From assembly GCF_001540865.1 (NCBI RefSeq), contig NC_033641.1:3734041-3798040 (forward strand): DNA of 64,000 bases, read 5' to 3'. The notes under the pieces were generated by a model that had not been told where the DNA came from, did no database searches, and was given only the letters and a program-made list of their open reading frames with translations. Position 1 is the first letter of the stretch; the number at the start of each line of letters is the position of its first letter. Source of the stretch: Ananas comosus. Taxonomy: Eukaryota > Streptophyta > Magnoliopsida > Poales > Bromeliaceae. Positions 56,149 to 64,000 of the stretch are shown here, in pieces. Both the position numbers and the translations under genes were made by a program.

Positions 56149-59100
56149 TTAGTAGCATTGGCTGAAGCAGAAAAATAACCCCTTCGACTTGCCTTCGATG
56201 TCGCCCTTGGGTGTGTCGCCCATTCCGTCTCGAACGGCCATCAGCGAGCTTGTTCCAGGAGATTCAGGTGGTAGGATTGCATTCTCGGAACTAAACACAC
56301 GAGGAGGGGCCACAGGTTCAGGTGGGGAGAGAGCGGAGAGGTAATGTAGAAGCATCTGCACAATCTGGCTAAAGTTGGGGCGCGAATTCGGGTCCTCATT
56401 CCAGCAAGAGGTTAAGATCAGCGCCAGTTCCTCGGGAAGGTTGTCTGCAGTCGGCCTGATGTTCTGGAGACACAAGAGTTTGGAGCTTCAATAGGGAAAG
56501 ATAACAACACTGATCATATTTGATAGAATCCTTTTAAAGTCGGTAGTCGACAGGTTTTACCTTGAAAGCAGCAGCGTAGGCGGCTTGCAGGTTTGACATG
56601 CCTTCGAAAGGAAGCCGATTATGCAACAGCTCCCACAACACTATTGCGAAGCTGTATACATCAACTTTGTGATTGTAGTGCTTCTTTTCTCCGTGCCTCA
56701 ATGTAACAGTGCTATATAACTTCAAGAAAGGTTCCAAGATTAGATTATACAAAAACTCAAAAGTAAGAATTAATCATTCAGAAGGTTAGTAATAGAGTGA
56801 TTCACACAGTAAAACACCAAAACAAATGCAGTAGGAGACACCTCAGGAGCCATCCAACGGTATGTTCCTGTTTCGGCAGTCATCATCTCTGTCAATGTCT
56901 CTTCTCTCGCCAAACCAAGGTCTACAAGTTTCACTGTTCTCTGGTCCGCGGTCAACAGCAAGTTCTCTGGATCAAAGAACCAAATAGATCACATTCAGAA
57001 GCAACAAAAAGTTCATAATAGACAAAATACATCTCAATAACGAAACGCCTCATGGAAGAACCCAAATTGTCCATCATTCGACTTACAGAACTCGCTAAAT
57101 TTCCTAGTTCGGAGACCCTGAATGACCTACGAATAACAAAAAGTCTAATTAACTGTTAAAAGATTTGGGACAGGCTGAATTAACTGTGTTAGTACATAGA
57201 TTACAAGCTATGTACTAACCTACAATTACTTCCATTTGTAACTGTGTTACTTATGTAAGATAAAGATGTCATATTGGAATAGGTGCTTCAGTTCTGTTTA
57301 TTGGTTTATATGAATGACCTACGAATGACATACTCTTTGCTAGATCCTTCATCGAACCAAAACAGAAATGTAGGGTGCAAAACTTACACTCTAGTGAGAA
57401 AAACGTCTTCACAATGAAAAGCACCAAGCATTGATCTCTTAAAAACTAAGAAATTAATCCAAGCCATTGCCTAGAACTGAGAAATCAAAGAACTTATAGT
57501 TCACATATTAGAAAGATTAACTGGAGTTCAGGATTTGGTCATATTAGAAAATTTTGGTGAAAAGAATTGATAGGAACTTCTTACAACTCAGTAAGTTCTA
57601 TCCAATGGCATGTATAGACTTCTTACTGATATAAACACCCTTATTCTCATACAGAAGTTTTCCGATTTTGGCACTGACATAAATTTACCGCACACAATGG
57701 GTTCATGCGCCATAAGATAATGTGATGTATTGAATAAGCATCAAGATCTACATTGTATTTAAATATAATAAAAGATTACATAAAAACAGAATAAAAGATT
57801 ACATTATATTTAAATATATAACTCAAACGTAATATAAATTAATTAATAGTATAATAGAAATAAGATCTTAATGGCTCTTAGGTGTAGATAACTCAACAAC
57901 CTTCATGAAGTAATGATAGAAGTCAATTACATACACTTGAGTACAAATTCAAGTGTACAAATTATAGAGACAACCCAAGTATGAAATTTCAGGTTTTAGT
58001 ACCAAGTAACTTTGATGCGAGCACAAACCAGGACAAAACTCAAGTTTCAGGGAACAGTTCAGTTCAGGGCAATTAAGTCAGAAGCAATTTTTCAAACAAA
58101 CAAATAACACCTTACCTAGCCTAAAGTGAATAACAAATGTTTCTTTAGGGAGATACAATCACAAACAAATCACGCCAGATGTCAGCATCTAGTACAACAA
58201 ACTGATACAGGTACCAAAGGCACTATTTTAATACTAAATTTAGACACTGTCCAGCGCAGATCACATGCAACTTAACAAGTGAGATCAAGATAAACTCTGG
58301 ATTATGCTCGAGATGTAACATATGTATATTATGGAAAATTAATTTTGTACTTATCCTATTAGCAAGGTTAGACTGCCGGCACGTAACAATGCAAAGAATA
58401 TGGACAAGAAAAAAACTCTTGCATCTTAGTTTTATTCCACCATATAAAGAGGCATGCTTAGTCACAACGAGAAAGTAAGAAAAGACACCATATAAAGAGG
58501 AAAGCCACATCATGATGAGAAACGTGAGAAACGAAAGTGTGCCGCATCACATGATTTAAGGAATCCCTTCGAACACCAAAATTAAGGACCTTACATTGTT
58601 TTTATTGCAGAGATATATATAATAAAAACATCCTAACAAACCTATGGTACCAAAAACATATCATTCTCACATATGCTAATCTCCAAAAGAATAGGACTAG
58701 AAAACTTCCTACTTTTTGACAGCACATTAAAATATAACTAGTTTATTTGAAGATAACTACAAAAAGTTGGCAAACAACTACTCTCGAAGGAAGAAGACCT
58801 GCCCGCTCTTCTTTTGCTTATTAACTTTTTCCCTCTAGAAATGCCACGGAAGACTGCTGCATTACACTCCAGATAAAAAGAAAAAATGCAAGAAAGATAA
58901 AGATTATCTGCTGATGAGTAACCAAGAAAGAAAATGGGAGACTTCAAAAGAGGATTAGTTTGATTTTTTTAACAATGGTTGAGAATATTGATGACTTAAA
59001 AAGGAAAGTAACTCAAAAGAAAACTAGGACAGAGAACAACTTTAGGCGATAAACAGAAATGTGCAATGTGCAGAGTAAAAAGATGAAACTAGCTTTAAAA

Positions 59101-61229
59101 TGAAATGAGTAGCAGATGTATATGATGAGCTCAATAGCCATAAAGCATTAATAATATACCTATTGAAGATTTCATTACATGTAATGCAAGAATTACTCTT
59201 CCTTCTAGGGAAATGTGTTTTACTATCTAAGGTGCCCGCTCTGTATATGAATAACCATTTTGGTTGCAGTCCAATCAAAACTCAAGTACTCTATGATTGA
59301 CAACAATCAAAAACGGCAAATTTTTTCAGGAACTGAAACACGGTCCTTCTGCAAGGTGATAGTTAATGTATCAAACTGGAGTTTACTTTATATTTTCTGA
59401 GAAACCTATAATAAGTCAGAACTACCTCGGTCTAATTTTCAGTCTAGGCCAAAGATTAATCTACGATCTATAAACAAAATACTAGGTAATAACTTTTTCC
59501 AAATGTGAAAACTGAAAACAGAGTGGAAAACTTATAGCAACTACTACTAAAACTTACCATTCAGAGAGAATATCATAAGGCAGCTGAACAAAATCAATGC
59601 TCTTATAGACCTCAACGGCTCAACCCAACGCATCTTATTCCTTTAGTGTGATAGAAAACAATCTATACTAGATGTACAAATGAAAATGAGAGAGATGGGA
59701 TCATCTGACCAGATCCCTTATTTGAAAACAAAAGAAATAGTCAAATATAGAAGGATTATTTATAATTATGAGTTATCCACTTGAAAATTTTTCAAATACT
59801 TGGCAAGGTACTTGTCTAATCCTGATCATATTACATTCCAGCAATAAATCCCATCTCTGAAATTGTCCATGTGCAACTTGTTGCTTTTGGATCAATCTAC
59901 AAACCGATTAGCTCTCATGTTGGCTCTGTGTTATTGAGTGGACTTTCAGTACGAGCTGCCTTCATGGAATTCCATTACCGGTAGCGTTAGCAATTTCAGG
60001 ATTTGAAAGTGAGTTTTGGCTTAAAAGCAACATATGGCCGGTTTGGATGTCAGAACAAGTTATCCAATGCCAACTCGTGTGCTATGGAAACTTTTATCGT
60101 GGTTGCAACCTACAAGTTTGCCTTTAGTCCATTGCAAAGTCTAGCAAAATAATGCATTCCACCAACAAGACGATGTATTTCATTTTAAGAGAATAACTGA
60201 GAGATCGCATCTACTATGCCATTGGAGACTTTCAATCGTACTCCACATCTGCCAATTACCACAGTGCCCTCAAGAAAACAAAAGAGATTTGCCAAGCAAG
60301 ATGCTCATGCAGCCAAACAGGCCCATAGAGTATTCCAAACATTTAATGCATGCTACTAGGTTCGGCTTCTGAAACAAATCCCAGCGGTAGAAGAAAATAC
60401 TACATATTTGATAAAGTCAAGGGCGTAGTCTACTGAATCCAGTAACAATAAGAAACACAGAATAAAGCCGGGTAAGCCTGAAACGCGAAAGATGTAATGT
60501 GTAGAGGGAGTTAGTTACCTGGCTTTAGATCCCGATGAATGATTCCATGCGAATGGAGGCACTCCATGGCCCGAGCTATGTCCAGAGCGAATCCGACAGC
60601 AACACGAGGTTCCAAGCTCCGCGGCCTCAAGTTGAGCAAGTACTTGCGCAGCGATCCCCCCAGCAGAAGCTCGGTGACCACCACCATCACCGGCTCCTTA
60701 CATGCCCCTACGAACTGCACGCGCGCACGCAACTATTGATCTCAGATCCAACCAGCAGAACAACCAATAATATAGTACATAAATAATAAATAACAACAAC
60801 AACAACAATAATAATAATAATTCGGAGAACTGACCTTGACAAGGTTCTTGTGTTGGACCCTGGAGAGCATGCTCACCTCCCTCACGAACCTCCCCTCGCG
60901 CTTCGCCACCTCCTCGGGGGTGTCTCCCCTGTGGACAATCTTGATAGCAACATTTTGATTCTTATACCTGCCGAACATGCCATTCAAAACAACAACAAGA
61001 AGCAATTTCAATAAAAAGATGAATACAATCATCCCAAGAGTCCGAATTAAAGAAGCAGACGACGAAAGAAGAGGGGGGGAGCGAGGAGGGGAACCCACTT
61101 GCCCTCATAGACCTTGGCGTGGGCGCCCTCCCCGATCCTGGGGCCGACGAACAGCAGCTTGGGATCGATGAGCCACTTGTGATCGATGCGGAAATCGTCG
61201 CCGACGAAGAACCCGTTCCCAGATTCCAT
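56149..61229 (-). CDS. Raf-like serine/threonine protein kinase, 352 aa, six coding exons
   Basis: Coding exons on the minus strand: 61229-61099, 60967-60835, 60714-60519, 56966-56842, 56719-56561, 56463-56149 (131, 133, 196, 125, 159 and 315 nt). All introns are GT-AG and phases join without a stop. The protein is a cytosolic-type kinase domain (about 25-290) with a short N-terminus and a Pro/Ser C-tail. Landmarks: glycine loop [11 protein letters not shown] (33-43), VAIK with Lys53, Glu74, HRDLKPEN with Asp150, the Mg-binding triplet as DLG (169-171, usually DFG), [10 protein letters not shown] (187-195), and [15 protein letters not shown]. This wording fits plant Raf-like MAPKKK group C kinases of the At5g50180 type. 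Biological pathway not deducible here. It has no signal peptide or membrane segment. Intron 3 is unusually long (3.55 kb). Apparently functional. Confidence 0.94.
56967..60518 (-). other. Intron 3 of the kinase gene (3552 bp)
   Basis: Bounded by CCAG/GTAACT and TTGATCCAG/AG, phase 1 within the HRDLKPEN motif. AT-rich, no recognised gene or bounded transposon. The other introns are 131, 120, 122 and 97 bp. Confidence 0.85.
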
Positions 61230-61750
61230 CTCTACAGAGCCGAAGATGATCTAACATCTATCGGACCTGTGACCTCTCTATCTATCTTTCTATCTATCTC
61301 TATCTATCTATCTATGTACTGAATCCCGAAAACATAAAACCCCACACACGAGAAGAAGAGGCCGGAAGAGAGGGGAGGGGAGGGGAAGGGGGTCCTAATT
61401 CATGCTCTTCGCCTCCAATTCGCTACTCCACCGAATCCCCCGCCCACTGCCTTGCCGATCAGATGCGTCTCATCACGATCTCCATCGACAAGACCCCCGA
61501 GATGCTACTGGAAGAGGCAAACCCCTCTCTCTCTCTCTCTAAGTAATAGAGGAGGAAGTAGGAAGTGAGAGAAGGACACGAAGATGGAGATGGGGATGGG
61601 GAGGAAGGGAGAGGGGTCCCAAGAGAGAGTGGAAGAAGATTGACTTGGTTTTTTTGAGGCGACGACTGATGAGGAGGGTGCTCTTTGCGGCAGTAGAAAA
61701 TCCACCAACCCTGCCTCCATCATCTCATCACATTTATTCTTTTTTTTTTT
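61230..61750 (-). promoter_or_regulatory. Kinase 5' leader and proximal promoter
   Basis: Pyrimidine/purine-rich DNA immediately upstream of the start. It includes (CT)n at 61524-61540 and a short open frame starting MMEAGLVDF at 61723 that could be an upstream ORF if transcription starts that far out. A T tract lies at about 61740-61757. No unambiguous TATA box. Confidence 0.45.
61277..61316. repeat. TATC microsatellite in the kinase leader
   Basis: About ten imperfect TCTA/TATC units starting 48 bases upstream of the kinase start codon. Confidence 0.9.
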
Positions 61751-61860
61751 TTTTTTACTTGTGTAAACAAATTTTCTAATCTGTGCAGAAAAATTGCACT
61801 ATCGGTCCCTCGACTTTAACTGAAGTTTATTTTTGTATTCAAAGTTTTAAATTCTACTTT

Positions 61861-62249
61861 AGGTAAATTACACTTTTGGTTCTCAAACTATAAATCGGTT
61901 GACACTTTGATCCTTATATTTTAATTTATTATAATTTCTAGCTAGAACTTTCTGAATTGTTGCAATCAAATCTAACAATCTAATTTAATTAGTTAAATAT
62001 TAATAAATTGTTGATGTATAAGTAATATGAAAGTATTTATTGTGATTGATAGTACGACTATAATTAAGATGTTGTTTCACTTTTATATTAATAATTTATC
62101 AATATTCAGTCAAGTAAATTAGATCGTGGGATTTGATTGTAAAAATTTATAAAGTTCTAATAAAAAAATTATGATAATAAACTTAAGTTTGAGAATCTAA
62201 GTATCAAAACTCTTAGAGTTTGAGGACCAAAAGTGAAATTTATCCCTTA
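61861..62249. mobile_element. Foldback MITE-like element
   Basis: Left arm AGGTAAATTACACTTTTGG and right arm (inverted) AAGGGATAAATTTCACTTTTGG pair for about 170 bases with mismatches. No certain target duplication. Confidence 0.6.
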
Positions 62250-62935
62250 TTTTGAGAGAGAAATATAGCATGCTACGAGTTAAGTTCATTTTTTTTAAAA
62301 AAATGAACTTAACTCGTAATGTGAAACAACTATAGGCTTCAAATTTAGGAGTGAGGCTACTATGCTATCGGAAGCATGGAGCCTTTCGTGCTTCCAGCTC
62401 GTTTTCGATATTGCGACTTTCGAATCGTCGATCGGCTCCTTTGAAGTACCTAAAAAATAAATTTTATAATTTTACGATATCATTTGCCTAGTGAACGAAG
62501 GGGCTTAAAATCAACGGCTGAAAATAAAAATCTTACAAAATGTAATAATATGACATTAAAATTTTAAATCAAAGATATTGATCTTGTTTTATATAGTATA
62601 AAGAATTTTCTATCAAAATTTCACGTGATTTGAATATTTCTACACCGTTAAACTTACAAACGGCTCATTACGGCCATTAAAATTTCTTGATTTTGAGCCC
62701 ATTCGATCACTAGGCAAATGATATCGTAAAATCATAAAATTTATTTTCTAGGTACTTCAAATACTCTAGATCAAGTTTAACGGAGCCGATCGACGATTCG
62801 AAAGTCGCAACATCGAAAACGAGCTGGACGCACGGAAGGCTCCGTGCTTCCGATAGCATAATAGCCTCACTCCAAATTTAGAATCTCGGATGTCAATAAC
62901 CAAGCTCTTTAATATTTGCGCTAAAAACGGTCAAT
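62249..62935 (-). mobile_element. tRNA-derived SINE, copy 3, interrupted by a foldback element
   Basis: Aligns with the SINE at 15416-15567 on both sides of the inserted element: GAGAGAAATATAGCATGCTAC ... GTGAAACAACTATAGGCTTC, then AATCTCGGATGTCAATAACC. Candidate target duplication AAATTTATCCCTT / AAATTTACCCTT (62236-62248 and 62936-62947), one gap. Confidence 0.7.
62348..62873. mobile_element. Foldback TIR element (526 bp) inside the SINE
   Basis: Terminal inverted repeats of about 170-200 bp start GGAGTGAGGCTACTATGC and end with the complement. The arms are nearly identical apart from a 26-base deletion in the left arm. Target duplication AAATTTA (62341-62347 and 62874-62880), or 8-bp AAATTTAG if the terminal G is shared. 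No ORF. Confidence 0.85.
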
Positions 62936-62948
62936 AAATTTACCCTTT

Positions 62949-63306
62949 GACATTCAAAATATGAGTTTTCAATAGTATTCTCTTTTACTATCCATGTTTG
63001 CTTGCAACTAACTTATTTGTATGCTTGTAGTTTACTTTCTGAATTTATCAATAAACCTTCCTTCTCCTGCATCAGTCTAACATTTCATTCCTAAATAGAA
63101 AAAAATTATAGCGGAATGATTGAAATATAAAATAGAGCAAAAGACCAATAAATTCACTGTATAGGAGTACTACAAATGCACAAGAGGTCGGCGATAAGTC
63201 CCCTTTAAATGGTAAATATACAAAAATCATAAAGTGAAGCAATATTAAGAGCTTAGGGTTTGTAATGTTGGACTTAATTTAAGGACCAAAGTGAAATTGA
63301 TTGCAA
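62949..63306. other. Unassigned AT-rich spacer
   Basis: No gene, repeat or RNA recognised. Confidence 0.4.
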
Positions 63307-64000
63307 TGTCACGCCCCGGGGTCCCTTTTTAGTTTAAAGCATAGCGGAAAAGCGTCTGAATTTTTTTTTTTTTAAAAACCTGACCCCAGGGTATGCCAGA
63401 TCCGCCACAAATACAGGAGATCCACCGTTCACATGGACAGAGTCTTCCCTGTATTTGCACGGCGTCGCACAAGTACAAGAGTTCAAACATGATACAACCA
63501 CAACCAGATGAACATACAAATAACCACAGTTATGTATATTCATACACCATTCACCACAGATTCATATTTTTCCATTCAATATTTAAACATAAATTCACAT
63601 CTATCAGTTAAAATGTTTCCAATTACAGAAACAAGTTTTGAAATACTAAGATACAAAATCACAGAAAACCCTTTGAAAACTGTTCCCTACACGGGAACTT
63701 TTATCTTTTAAAACGCTACCACGAGAGGTAGAAAACCATTTTTATTTCAAGAAAACACAAATCCTTTATTACATTCCAAAACCAACTGAAAACTAAGATA
63801 TTCAGATAATAACACAAAACTGAACCATGTAAACCGACTAAGCTATATATATCCACAGAAATAAAAAGGGTAATAGCTAAATCGAAATAACCTGGGTCGG
63901 AAGCTCTATCGACCGCTACACACGTACCTCACGTCTCGTCCCACTAAACATCGCCCGCGATACCTGAAAAATGGTGGGGGAGGTGAGAACATGTAAACAT
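63307..64000 (-). mobile_element. Tekay-type long LTR, left part, cut by window end
   Basis: Starts TGTCACGCCCCGGGG, the complement of the shared LTR terminus. At 63964-63994 the minus strand reads GTTCTCACC, CCCCACCATTTTTCAG, the same inverted-repeat/acceptor module as in the other long LTRs. The U3 part lies outside the window. Confidence 0.75.

Overview
This is plant nuclear DNA, most likely from a monocot. The evidence is a dense stack of nested plant LTR retrotransposons, tRNA-derived SINEs, Helitron and TIR elements, and one multi-exon plant Raf-like kinase gene with GT-AG introns. Pineapple (Ananas) is a guess from the look of the LTR ends (TGTCACGCCCCG...), not something I could test. 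No CRISPR, rRNA, organellar or bacterial features were seen.

Layout. 1-3.1 kb: end of a long Tekay-type LTR, then the tail and 3' LTR of a Sirevirus-like copia element. 3.7-15.0 kb (E1): a long-LTR Ty3/gypsy element on the minus strand with two LTRs of about 2.9 kb, a tRNA-iMet primer site, a tandemly duplicated gag and no recognisable pol. 15.0-17.3 kb: two SINEs in inverted orientation with perfect target duplications. 17.35-34.6 kb (E2): a Tat-type gypsy element on the plus strand (gag, protease, RT, dual RNase H, integrase, plus an antisense plant-mobile-domain ORF), split by two solo LTRs with exact 5-bp target duplications. 34.6-38.8 kb: copia LTR remnants and a third solo LTR with an exact target duplication. 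39.3-39.96 kb: a 639-base run of N. 40.0-43.05 kb (E3): a relative of E2 on the minus strand with an open 566-aa gag. 44.0 kb: a Helitron 3' end. 44.7-47.9 kb: a decayed copia element fused to a minus-strand Tekay-like gag, leader and LTR (E4, to about 51.5 kb). 52.2-55.3 kb: a TIR element with 9-bp target duplication that carries a Helitron. 56.15-61.23 kb: the kinase gene on the minus strand, six coding exons, 352 aa, apparently intact. 61.9-62.9 kb: a foldback element and a SINE interrupted by a second foldback element. 63.3 kb to the end: another long LTR.

How it fits together. The kinase is the only convincing host gene; the rest is layered transposon insertion and decay. The most interesting pattern is in the long Tekay-type LTRs. 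Independent and diverged copies share three things: a cluster of CCGG-core palindromes upstream of the TATA region, a splice-donor-like GTGAGT or GTAAGC site, and an inverted repeat followed by a pyrimidine tract and an AG acceptor. Together these suggest an intron carried inside the LTR itself. The second highlight is the antisense plant-mobile-domain gene with short introns inside the Tat-type element E2.
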